NCBI GenBank assembly: GCA_000708835.1
Contig: DF237095.1
Location: 62,001-126,000, forward strand
DNA: 64,000 nucleotides
Direction: 5' to 3'
Source of the DNA: Klebsormidium nitens
Lineage: Eukaryota > Streptophyta > Klebsormidiophyceae > Klebsormidiales > Klebsormidiaceae
Below are positions 24,501-34,850 of the stretch, piece by piece. The notes beneath the pieces are model-generated. The model saw nothing but the letters and a program-made list of their open reading frames with translations. It had not been told where the DNA came from and searched no databases. The translations under genes and the position numbers were made by a program. Each line of letters starts with the position of its first letter. Positions within the stretch are counted from its first letter, which is position 1.

Positions 24501-24844
24501 ACCCGCATGCCATGCCCAACCTTGCAGGATCCCCACTAACCGCCTGCGTCAACCTGGGTTACGGAACCAACCGTGAGTGCGCCAATATCAGCACCCCCTT
24601 CGGCCCCGGCTCCTCTGCTTGCGCCTGCGGCAGCTACGTCGGAGGCGCAATCAGCAGCCCCACCGTTTGCCAGGCGCACGGGTGCGGTCAGTGCAGGACC
24701 GGCTGTAACAGCGACGCTAACTGCCCGGTTAACTATAACTGCGCCCCGAGCTGTGGCGGGTCCTCGGCGTTTGCGCCCCGCGGTTTCCGAGGTGTGTGCA
24801 TTCCTAACTGCGGCATGGCCCAGCCGACCAACGGTGGGTGCTAG
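18504..24844 (+). CDS. Locus D: multi-module secreted Thr/Pro-rich protein with Cys-rich C-terminus
   Basis: Six exons: 18504-18684, 19603-19820, 20582-21242, 22011-22640, 23448-23823 and 24528-24844. Exon 1 encodes a signal peptide (MAPLFRRSVLLRG, then LLFLSSVVARS). Exon 2 is module C (NDCASP, FASNQSNGNFWR, NNLLLVNTSP). Exons 3 and 4 each carry module D (GVPRFGTIVAVFAEVDLPS, LPGGPGFLTF), a PVTTPP linker and another module C. Exon 5 is module D plus linker. Exon 6 is a 14-Cys domain (ACACGSYVGG, CGQCRTGC, GVCIPNCG). Donors, acceptors and phases agree except in exon 3, whose length is 3n+1: one extra base near 20770 relative to exon 4 shifts the frame into a PGHYS-type reading. This is a possible pseudogenising lesion or a sequencing error. 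With the shift corrected the product would be about 790 residues. It is probably extracellular. No named family was recognised. Confidence 0.74.
19530..19602 (+). repeat. CTTAATC/CTAATC repeats at the 3' end of intron 1, locus D
   Basis: The last 70 bp before the exon 2 acceptor contain about seven close variants of CTTAATCTT/CTAATC. Each resembles the CTRAY branch-point consensus, so the intron may carry redundant branch points just upstream of its polypyrimidine tract. Confidence 0.6.
20582..23447 (+). repeat. Internal 1.43-kb exon-plus-intron tandem duplication in locus D
   Basis: The unit 20582-22010 (exon 3 and its intron) is repeated as 22011-23447 (exon 4 and its intron), with lengths of 1429 and 1437 bp. 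About 100 bp of intron before the acceptors (21906-22010 and 23343-23447) look identical, much closer than mid-intron sequence. A third module-D copy follows at 23448. The protein has clearly grown by unequal exchange of whole exon-intron units. Confidence 0.82.
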
Positions 24845-26139
24845 AGCGCATACGGAGTAACTGCGTACAGGGACGGTTTGCTGCTAACTTAAGTTGGTTA
24901 GGGCGAGACGAGATCGATCCCAGGGGACTCAACGGAAGACAAACCAGAAATGCTTAGAGTTTTTGTCTGTGACTTGAAAACGCCGTATAGAGCGCTAATA
25001 CATCGATAATAAGGCCGGCCCATCTGATCGCGTGATGACACCCGTTTCCATTTACTAGTGAGTATGGTATTTTGCGAAGACCTGATCTGATGAGATAAAT
25101 GCTTAGAATTTTTGTCTAACTGTGACTTGGAAACGCCGTATAGAGCGCTAATACATCGACATCAAGGGCGGCCCATCTGATCGGGTGATGACCACCCGTT
25201 TCCACTTACTAGTGAGTATTTTGCGAAGACCTGATCTGATGAGATTCCTCTTGTTCGAGGAGTGTGAATAGGCTTCTAAAGAAACAACGGCACCTCCTAG
25301 TACCCGCCTTCTGTAAGTGGTTTATCCTCAAACGCGTGGCAATCATGCATAGCAGCTCCGAAATAAACCACCCTCGCAAGCACACCAAGAGAAGGATCAT
25401 GGGATGTGATCGGTACTATCTCGTTAAAAAGTTCTCATGCAAGACATGCACGTACGTAGTAGTCGACAGGTCACAAAGATGAATCCACGAGATGAATCCA
25501 TCAGATCCCTCCGCGAAAATCAATTCCATTAAATAGCGTGAGAGCAGTCGGAATTCGGGAAAATCAATCGCTTATACTTCGGAAACAAGAGCCAACGGAG
25601 ATACTATTTGAGCGGGCCCGTACGCCCCGCATCTTCATGTGCGCTTCTTTGAAACAGTCTTCTCAGGCTCATAGCTGCTTACGTGGGGACGTATCTGATC
25701 AATACTCTCGCCTGGCGGCTTATGTGCCCATAGAATCTGCAGCCTGACTGCCAAGCCATTTGCAACAGATCACAACCACTCAAAAATGGTGAGGTGCATG
25801 GCATGCAAGTAAAGGGTAGTCGCTAGTCGAGATGCAACTATACTAGTCCAGTCAGCAAAGACGACAATGAGTGGGGCCGGGTTTACCAGCAACATCACAG
25901 GCATCCGCATTTCACTACTGCAACCAGCGTTGCACATGTGCTTCGAAGATCAATACATAGGATTATTTGCGCTGCACATCTGCCGGAGGATTGTTCCAGC
26001 TTCTTCCCCATCGCTTTGTTCTACTAATGAGGAGAGCCACGTGCTTGTAAGGCTTAATCTTCCTTGGACCCCTTCTGCTTCAGAGTTTATGGTACACTGG
26101 TACTGATATTACGCGCTCCCTACGGGTCCGTTGATCCCA
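24845..26139. other. Intergenic between locus D and RAD4
   Basis: Apart from a two-copy 149-bp direct repeat at its start, nothing was recognised. Locus D and RAD4 converge on this stretch, so it holds two 3' ends. Confidence 0.5.
24948..25245. repeat. 149-bp direct tandem repeat, two copies
   Basis: Copies start at 24948 and 25097 with AAATGCTTAGA. Both contain GCCGTATAGAGCGCTAATAC, CCCATCTGATCG and end GACCTGATCTGATGAGAT. They are about 90 percent identical by eye and noncoding. The period matches that of the exon-edge arrays in the neighbouring genes. Confidence 0.85.
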
Positions 26140-29100
26140 TCACATCTCCTCCACGCTCAGGACGAATCCGCACGGACACCGCTTCTTCCGGACCCCCGTG
26201 TCCGGATCGTAGCTTTGGTCTCCCTCGGGGAACGAATGTTCGTGCTGCTCATCAACCTCGGCCCGACTTTTCGGACCCCGCTTCGGACGCTCCTCCGCAA
26301 CCGCCGTATCCGGACGGTCCGCAGGCTTGCCACTGGTACTCGGGGGTGCGGGGGTGTTCTCGCTGAGGGGGGGTGGATTCGCGGGCGGCGCAGGGGAGGG
26401 GTTGTGCTCGTAGGTGGTGCGCAGCCGCTGCCGCAGGGCCACCGCCTTGAGGAGCTGCAGTGCACGGGGGATGACGTCATCAAGAGGGTTCCAAAACTTT
26501 TGTTCTGGGAGTTCAGCAGCGGTTGGGAGTACCCGTCTCCACGTCCCCGTTCAGCGCCTTTTGACAGTGCGGATACCTCGAGCGAAAAGTGAAGCGGTAA
26601 ATGCTGCCAGGGCGTTCCACGGTTGTCTTTGCGCGAGAACAGAAAAGCGGGTACGAGTCATCTCGGGGCTGCGCAGCAGTGCGAATCCATCTTCTCCTTT
26701 GACGTCCTCACTGACCATGAAACTCTGAAGCTTTAATTGTGAGAGAATTATCGGTGATTTCTGAACGGCCTGTGCGGTATTGCTACTGGCCATCTTGTCA
26801 AGTGAAGGTTGGCGCCACCGCAACGTGACAGGATCAGACCAGATATTTCAACACTGCGGCAAACGGAGTACCAACGAGGCGTTGCCACAGCCAAAGCTTA
26901 GACCATGATCCGCGCCCTACACCTCCAGACTACGGATTCCAGAGTTCCAATCACAGCACATAACGCCCAGTCAAGCTGACAAGGCGTTGGGGTCAAGACA
27001 GACTTTCGCCGGCGCCACTCGTCCGTACCTGTCGCCAGCGCTGCGCCGCTTCCTGCTCGCGCTTCCGCAGCTCGCGCGCGTGCAGCCGCTGTTCTTCCTC
27101 CAAGTATACGTCCAACACCTGGCTCTCGTATTCCTGCACGCGGGTCGAAGACGTAGCGCTCCGTGGTCTCGATTTCGGATCCACTCAATTTAGTGAACGA
27201 TAAGCCGAAGCGCGGTCTTCATTTTGGATCCACTCAATCTAGCGACCAACAAGCTGAAGCGCGGAGATTCTCGACTGGAAGGTTTAAATAAGCCCAAAAG
27301 CTTACATTTGCTGCGCTTAGTGTTCCTACATTTGAGATGTAGTTGATCTCGTGAAGTCGATATCCCGACTTCTGAGCTCTCAGGTCTCTTCTGAAGAGCC
27401 TTTCGAACTTTGGCTCAAGCAGAAGAGCGACCTCGGTTTCAGAACCTAGAAACGTCCATAGAAACATTGCCCCTGCTCCTTACCTTGCGGATGACTAATC
27501 CATTGTGTCCCAATACCTACACGGCACCTCAAATCCGGAATGAAGGGCTGTTAAACTCACACAGCCTCTGCGCAAAACTGAAAACCGATACGAATACAAG
27601 CAGGGTTTCCCTCTCCTCACCTTACAATGACGATACCGTCGAAGTTCGCTACGGACCCCTTCCGTCATCATCCAATTTCGACCAAGGCCGGCGCATAACT
27701 CACTCCAGCGTTTGCGCAAGAAGTCAAAGCCAACAAGGAGTCGCTGCTAAAGCTCACCTTAAAAATGACACTGCCATCGACTCTTCGCTACGGAACGCCT
27801 CCCCGCATATTCTACCGGACCATGGCGGGCGCATAACTCACTCCAGCCTCTGCGCAAAACTCGAATAACTAAGATTACTACAAACTGAAATGACAAGAGA
27901 GACAAGTCGTTCCCACCCCTCACCTTGCAAATGACGATGCCATCGAACTTCGGTACGGACCGCCCTCCCCGCACCTCGAACCCGACCATTGCGGGCGCGT
28001 AATCGACCTTGAGCATGCGGGCGACTTGTAGGATGCGCGGGTAACGCAGGTGCACCGTTCCTTTCGGAAGGAAGCTCTCATCCCAAACGTCCACCTGGCC
28101 GCGCTCGTTCTGCAACCAATCGGAGGCTGCCACGTGTTAACAGGACGGAATGCAAGACAGCCGGAGGTTAAGAAGAGATGGTTGTGGAAAAGGTGGTTGA
28201 GAAAGGGGGCTTCAGGGAGGAGCATTGGAGCGAGCAAGCAGGGATCTTTTCGGTGACGGCAGGTGAGCGAACGAATGGTATAATAGAGGCTTTAGAATCA
28301 ATGTGAGAACACTGATATGAGGAAGTCAGCATGAAGACAAGGACGTCTTCTTTCCAAGACGCATGACAGCCGTTTCCCACGTCCGGATATCAACCTTCTC
28401 TGATCGAAAATGGTGAACGCCTTGATCCATGTCGAATGCAATTTCAGACCGTTCGGCGCCGATTGCTAGCAACCGACAAGAGCACAGGAGATTTCAAGCG
28501 TACAGAAGAGTCAAACTCTGCTCACACGTGGCACTCTTCCGTTTCTCGCGGGTGGCGGCCTCCACGCGTCCGTCTGCCAGCGTCCGAAGAGTGCTGACGT
28601 GGCGCCCTCCTCCTCGCCTTCCTCCCCCAGCGCCGCCTGCTCCGCGGCCTCGGACGCTGACGCCAGCTTGGACGTCCGAAGGACTTTGACGGGCAACGAG
28701 CCGCGCTGAACCTTGCGGCCTTCCCGAAGCCAGCGGTCAGCGGTGTGAAGGACCTGAAAGTATTTTAGGAATTTGAGATTTTAGGGTTTGTGGAATTCTT
28801 TGCATTTCAAGCCTTTCATGCTTGAAGGAGTTTCTCAAGAGCGCTTTGCTCTAAGAGGTAGAGAAAATGGTCGAGGTAGATGGCGCGGAATTGCAGTCCG
28901 AAGAACTTTGACGGGCACCAGATCGCGCTGGACTCTGCGGCGTTCCCGAAGCCACCGGTCGACGGTGTGAAGAACCTGGTAGATTTACAAGAGCTTTTCA
29001 GAGCGGGTTTGCGCATAAAGGTTTTCGTCTGCTTGCCTTGGCAGGTAGGTACTGTACCGCAAAGTGCTCGAGGCGCTTGTCGTGGAATTGGACGTCCGGA

Positions 29101-32100
29101 TGACTGTAACATAAAATCAGCCGCGCTGGACCTTGCATCCCTCGCGGAGGCACCGGTTTTTACCGGTTGACCGTGTGCAGCGCCCAGACAGAACTTCGAC
29201 TAGGTTAAGGAGACTTACCTTAGTAATACAACTTATAACCACAGAATTATCTTTCGAGTGTCTGAGACTTACGCCGAACAAGGCATATCAACCATCTCCA
29301 CACGTAAATGGAGAGCGGTTGATGCTCAGCGGCAACCGATTGGCCGTGTAGAAATCTGGAAGAAAGCACAAGTCAAAAGATTTGACAAGAATTCTCTGGA
29401 TTTCGTGACAAAGTTCGCACCTGTACGCTCGTTCTCGGATACACTGGCTGTCCCGCGCAATACCCCAGAACCGGCCCCTTGGGATGCAACACCTGATACT
29501 TAGTAAGCCACCGCTCAAGCGCGTACAAGTGATGGCTCTTATACGCCTGTTGATTCGTCGGGAGCGGCTCCGTCAGAGTGCGCGTTTCCATCTCCACGTC
29601 TTCCCTGGCGGCCCTGTCGTCGTCCACCGATGTGAATACCCCGTTCAGCCTCTCGTCGTGCACCGCTATCTTCGCACTCTGATTCTTCGACGAAGCGCCG
29701 GCTTTGACACCGTCCGGGCTGCGCAGCCCCGCGGCGGGGCTCCCTGCGGCTGCAGTGTCAAGTGTCGTCACCCCAGACTCGAGCGTTTTTACACTGGGGG
29801 ACGCGTTTGAAGTGGACGGCGACTCGGAAGAAGTGCGTAGACCCTCCTTAAACCCTGGGGAAGAGGCGGGGAGCTGCGCTAAGGGGCGCCCGGAGGTGGC
29901 CGCGGCTTCTAGGCGGCGCAAGGGCTGCAGAGTTTCTTCCCACCAGTCGGGATCGACTCGCAGGGGCATGACGGTGGACCAACGGGAGACGTACCTGTAG
30001 TGGACAGTGGGACACGTGTCAAAAGCTGATTATGTGGGAGTAAGATAGACGTTGCCGATCTGCTCGGCACATAACCGCGCCGGCTGCTATTTACTCGTCA
30101 GAGTGTAAGATCAGAGTCAGCTATATACACTACATTAGCGGATATATCTATTGGTCGCATACTGTCCTACACTGTTCGCAGATTGCTCCATACGGCAAAA
30201 GAAAGAACCAGCGTGCGTGATGCAAGAGAATTCTGTCACCCTCTCCTCTTTCAAAGACAAGGCAACGAGGGGACCAATCTCTGGCCTGTTGAACAGCAGC
30301 CTTTACTTTCGTTTCACTGGCCTCACCTTCTCGTGATATCCTTCGCTCCCCCTCCCGCAAACGCCAGCACGTATCTCAGCGGCTGTTTCCCCCCCCCCGC
30401 TGCGCTCTCCACCCCCCCCGGCGCGTCCATCACCCCCCTAACCGGATCCACGTGGACCCATCGCCCCCCTTCTTTTCCGCCCCCGCAGTATACCTCAGCC
30501 CAGTGCAAAGTCGGCCCTCTTCTGCGAGACCAAACCGCGCCAGCATCCGAACCGAACCCCTTACCGTTTGACAAACTCTTCGCGCCTTTCAAAGGCGCCT
30601 CTCCTTTCGCGAGCCGCGATAAAGCTGACGGGGTTTCGGGCGTGCTCGGCAACTTCATAGCGGCCTCGATCGCGGTAGCGGCCATTGCGACTTGGAGTTG
30701 CATCTCTAGTTCCGCGTCGCCTTTTCTCCGCCGCTCGGCCGCGGACTCTTCTTTCACCGATCCCACTTCTTCCTTCACACCCTTCTTTCGCCTCTTCCCG
30801 TTCGAACTGCCTTTAGGCGATGCAATCTCCTCCGCTAAGCTCGCGGCTATCGCCTGCGCCATCTGTTCTTCCTCCGTTAAATCCTCGATCTTCACTATCC
30901 CCCCGTGCCCACCAATTTCTTCTTCTTCTTCCTTTACCCGCTTCTTGCCCCTCCCCCCCTTCTTAGAATCTCCTTTCGCCACCCCCCCGGCAGTAGAGCC
31001 CTTTGCTTTCGAAGCCCCAGCATCGACTACTTTCGCGGACCCATTCCAACCCGTACTTTTCTTCCCCTTTCCCCCACCGTTCATCAATTTTCCCCCCTTC
31101 CCTTCCAACCCATTCAAATGCCCCGTCGCGCCTGGTTTGAATACATTCTGCACGGGGGCTTTGAAATTTTGCAACCCGGTCGTAATGATCGTCTTTTCGG
31201 GGGGGGCAAGCTGCCTCAGCATCTGGGCCAGCGCGGGCCCCCCCCGAGCGTACGGAATTGACGACCCCTCCTCTTCGACGTCCGGATCCCAATCGAGAGA
31301 GGCGTCTAGGGAGGCGGCGTCAGGTTTCAGGGGGGTGACGTCCAAAACGGACACGTACCTGGTTAGGAGTGAACGAAAGCGGTTACTCGCTGCTCAATGG
31401 GTTAAGAAACCCTGAGTATGCGTGGGTATGGCCGTCAAATAGAACTCTAGAGTGAGGCAAAACGTGGTCCCCGTGAGCTTGTTTGCATTTCGATAGGAGC
31501 AACACTACGGAGTAGACTGAATGTCGACAGAACCAAACCCCCTGCCAACCTGTTCTTTTTTGAGCGTCGAACCCCGCTGAATTACGATTGACTAGAAGCC
31601 AAGGAATGACGAGACTTTGCGCAGCACTGGAGCAGTTTTAATGTCTATAAGAGCAGGAAAAGGGATGTAAATGAACGTTTTCTTCAACAGGTCGAGTTGC
31701 CCAGCCAATATCAATGGGCCAGATGAACAACATGTTTCGAGATAAGAGGCAACAGATGGCGGATAGATCCGTAGAACGAGGAAGAATGGACTCCCGAACA
31801 CTGAACCTCTGGTTTAAGCACCACTGTGCAACATGTAGCTGAAGAAGCCCGTACCTCGTTGTCAGCCCTAGCGATCTGCATAGTGCCACAAACAGCGCCG
31901 TCAGCTCCTCCGTCGTCCCTACTTTCAACTCCAGTACTCGCTGCAACCGCTCTGCGTCCGACTCCCACCCACTCAACTCCACCCCCTCGTTCCCATTCTT
32001 TCTTTCGGCCCCCTCCGAGATCCGAAACCGCTCCTGAAACCATTCGACCAGGGGAGCCAACTCCGGGCCCTTGATGACATCACCCTTCTGAGACAGGTTC

Positions 32101-32879
32101 CCGAGGGCTTCCGGAGCGCAAGACAGCAGCGAGGCTTGCAGAAGGGGGTCGTCGCTCGCCCCGTCGAACCTCGTTCCCCGGGCGAGGAGGCACAGGAGAT
32201 GCGCTTTGTGGACTAGAGCGGCAAACTCTTTGTCACGGGCGGTGGCTCGTCGCAGGGCGGGTTTCGCGCGCGGTTTGCCTAACCCCTCTTCTTCGTCCCC
32301 GGTGTCGATCGCTACCTGCCCCGACCAACTCGCAAAGGTTAATCCGGAAGGCCCTGTTGTGGAGGGCGCCCCATGCCCAAAGCCCTCTTCCCAGTGCTCC
32401 TCTTCCGTTTCCAGGGCCCCGCTCTTAAATGATACTCTCTCCTCCAGAAGCAAGGTTTGCTCAACCGAAGATTTGCCACCCCCCGTCTCCTCTGTTGCGT
32501 CTCCCAATAACCTGTTCCGTAACCCACTTGCTCCCCGTAACCCGGCTCCTAACTCGTCCTCTAACCCTTCCTGAAAACTCCCCTCAGGCCATCCTTCAAT
32601 CGCAGGCTCTCCTGCAAGATGTCCCAACCCATTTCCGTTCCCGGACTTTAATCCGTCTACAAACCCGGTGCCTGTCTCCAACCTTCCCTCCGACTCTAAA
32701 CCGTCTGCCAAATCACCAACCCTCTCCTTTACTCCGTGTTCAAGGTTATGTGCAGTCTGAGCAGGGGCGCCACAGGCGGGATCGTTGGAAGCGGCCGTCC
32801 GGCGCTTAAGTGCCCTCCCTGAGCCATTCTGCAAGAAGAGCGGGTGGTCGTCTCCCGCCTGCTTCCGCTTACGCCCCCC
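26140..32879 (-). CDS. RAD4: DNA repair protein RAD4/XPC (nucleotide excision repair)
   Basis: Seven well-supported exons in transcript order: 32879-31855, 31358-30327, 29994-29421, 28753-28526, 28109-27924, 27133-27029 and 26454-26140 (stop). All junction phases agree, giving about 1150 residues. Exon 1 has the first half of the transglutaminase-like domain (KEFAALVHKAHLLCLLARG; ALCRSLGLTTRY). Exon 2 has a UIM-like EEEQMAQAIAASLAEE, basic and acidic linkers, then HWAEVYC and RWVHVDPVRGV. Exon 3 gives TRRYVSRW and BHD1 (HPKGPVLGYCAGQPVYPRT). Exon 4 is BHD2 (WLREGRKVQRG, ALFGRWQTD). Exon 5 is BHD3 (VDYAPAMVGFEVRGGRSVP, KFDGIVIC). The last exons have a charged helix and the plant-type RCPCGF C-terminus. 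XPC/RAD4 detects helix-distorting lesions with RAD23 and recruits TFIIH in the nucleus. Introns next to exons 4 and 5 carry decayed exon copies. Confidence 0.94.
27163..27260. repeat. 49-bp direct repeat, two copies, in a RAD4 intron
   Basis: A unit with GGATCCACTCAAT(T/C)TAG and an AAGC(C/T)GAAGCGCG end occurs at 27163-27211 and 27212-27260, about 30 bp upstream (in transcript sense) of the 27133 exon acceptor. Confidence 0.75.
27484..27865 (-). repeat. Three decayed copies of the RAD4 BHD3 exon tail and donor
   Basis: The intact exon ends at 27924 (VICK, then GTGAGG). Copies of its 3' half plus donor end at 27758, 27621 and 27484, spaced 166, 137 and 137 bp. Copy 1 reads VSYAPAMV and then hits stops. 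Copy 2 reads VSYAPALVEIG, two stops, then ANFDGIVIV. Copy 3 is more degraded. All still have a GTGAG or GTAAG donor-like end. They lie downstream of the real exon in the transcript, so they are intronic relics. Confidence 0.88.
28895..29183 (-). repeat. Two decayed copies of the RAD4 BHD2 exon head and acceptor
   Basis: The intact exon begins at 28753 (VLHTADRWLREGRKVQRG). A copy beginning at 28975, with its own CAG acceptor, reads VLHTVDRWLRERRRVQRD and PVKVLRT before the similarity stops near 28890 without a donor. A second copy beginning near 29183 reads ALHTVNR, a stop, and a degraded remainder. Spacing is 222 and 208 bp. Both are upstream of the real exon in the transcript. Confidence 0.87.
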
Positions 32880-33653
32880 CTGTTAGGAAAAAGCTAGATA
32901 GTCAAGACCGAATCACATTCGAGGGGGAGAGCTTATCCATTGCCATTGATATCTCCGTAGCTCTATGATGTTGGTTAGGTATGTGATAAATGTCAACTCT
33001 CCTTCTGCTTCATCCGTCCGTCAGCACTGCCAGGCTGACGGCTTTCTCAACCCAGGGAGATTTAATGGTTCCTTTAAAAAAGGTTCTTTCAGACTCCAGC
33101 TGTGAAGCGTCCTGCCAGTTGTCATGCGAAACGACTGCCAACAAAACCGCTTGTTCAAGTTGACAACTTTCTGCAATTGTCAACGCAATCACGATGCTTT
33201 TGACGTTTGCAGCTCAGACTCTGACCTGAGCCAACTCTGCTGCTGCCCTCCTCTCCTCGGCCGCTTTGCGCCTTGTCCCGACACGATCGAGCAGGCGGTC
33301 GACGTTTGTGAGAGAGGCGTCCGCCAAGGTGCCTGAGGATGAGTGGACCACTGTCAGGACGACGAACTTGGAGAATTGCAGAGACTATGGCCTTGTTACT
33401 CCAGCAGTTCGAACGACTGGCACCAGCCTTGAATGAAATCATCCATCCAACAATGTTTGTCAGTTTGGAGGAGGTCCACTGAGAATCAGATGTGGCTGCA
33501 CAAGAACTCCAAGAAAGTAGGTGCTGAGTTCTAGTATCCTGCGCCTTCTTTCTCGTCACCAAAGATTGGGCGTTCGTAAGGCACAAGCGAGACGAAAAGA
33601 GCCAAACTGATCAGGCTATACCAACTTGTGTTAACTGGAGCCGGGCAGCGTAC

Positions 33654-34515
33654 CTGGGGCATCGGCTGCCAGCGGAAGGCCGCTGGCCCCTCCATCATGC
33701 AATAGGGTATGAAGCAGGTCTGCAAGAGGGAAAAGCTAGAACTCTTTGTTAAGAGACTCCATTTGCTTCACAAAATCTGACTGCTTCAGATTTGTACCAT
33801 ATTGACCACCCCCAAGGATTTTGTGATACTCAGGTTTTTTGGGGCAACCACTGCTAGTTCCTAGGTTGCAGTACCATTTAGAGCTTCTGCCTGCACCTTT
33901 CAGCATAGTCTCTACAAGAACAGCTTTTAGGACAAAGACAGCTTTTGCCCCCAGATCGGATCTTGCTCTAGATTCGTTTGTGCTCTGATAGTTGTGGAGC
34001 TCTACCACCATCTTGTTTCTGTGCCAAGTTCTGATAAGAAACCTGCTCATAGTTCAAATGCTGTTCCATATTAGCTGATTTGGCTAGCTGAAGAAGGCCA
34101 CAAAAAGATGAAAAAGTTTGCATACCGTCTACAGCCTCCTGCTCCTTGCCGCGCCCGCGTTTTGCCTGCAGGCCAATGAAGTGCGTGACTTTCTAAAGTC
34201 TTTTATGCGCACTGCATAGCCGTGTGACTCCGCCTCACAATAGGCAGGATTGCTTGAGGCCAGCTTATCAGGGCTTCATCAGGCATACACTAAGCGAAAT
34301 TCAAGTACAATTTGACGTCAGTACACCTTACAACGGGGAACCCAGGCCCTTCGATGCGCAAGAGTCCACTTACCTTTCTGCTCATGGTGGGAAGCTCCCT
34401 CAGGCTGGAGTCGCGCTCTCCTTCCAACTTGCTTCAACCCCAACTTTGTCAGGGAATGGTTGGCGGGAAGAACATTTGGTGTACGCCCACCATTGCCTTG
34501 CCCAGGTTCTGCCAT
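33654..34515 (-). CDS. Probable 5' exons of RAD4
   Basis: Three candidate minus-strand exons lie upstream of the first firm RAD4 exon. The first is 34515 to about 34374, starting MAEPGQGNGGRTPN and ending at a strong GTAAGT donor. The second is a short basic exon at about 34165-34126 (AKRGRGKEQEAVD) between CTGCAG and GTATGC. The third is 33719-33654, after TTTTCCCTCTTGCAG. Basic, low-conservation N-termini are usual in plant XPC. The phases do not join perfectly into the exon starting at 32879, which begins with a G-run, so either an exon boundary is wrong or the homopolymer length is off. Confidence 0.42.
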
Positions 34516-34850
34516 CTGTCTGAATCATCGAGCGTTCTGTTTGAGGAGGCTGAGATAATCGCTGTCGTTCCCGTCAAATCCCAATGTCTGATTCAGGTAT
34601 AAGGACACTACTTTTTGTTCCATGAACTCGATCCATGGCCCGTTTGGGTCTCACAGAGTCACACTTTCGGGACTGCAATGGACATGTTTACGTATATTCA
34701 GGCTATATTCTGACATAGAGCTCTGCTGTGCTTCATAGAGCGTCGCGATTTCCGGGACTGCTTTTCAAGTTGTTGACATCACCCAAGACTGATCGAGTCT
34801 GGACTCTGGAGTCGAAGTTTCAGCAGTGCTCATGGAAAGCACAGGCAGCC
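34516..34850. promoter_or_regulatory. Probable bidirectional promoter between RAD4 and TEL2
   Basis: The likely RAD4 start (minus, 34515) and the TEL2 start (plus, 34851) are about 335 bp apart and face away from each other. No other gene fits between them. An out-of-frame ATG at 34832 gives a very short upstream frame overlapping the TEL2 start. Confidence 0.45.

Noticed and set aside
18504-24844. Thaumatin or pherophorin identity for the secreted proteins
   Set aside because: The N-x-C start is superficially thaumatin-like and the linkers pherophorin-like, but the diagnostic motifs of both families are missing.
30183-31415. 410-residue plus-strand frame
   Set aside because: It is antisense to RAD4 exon 2, whose minus-strand product has clear family motifs and consistent splice phases.
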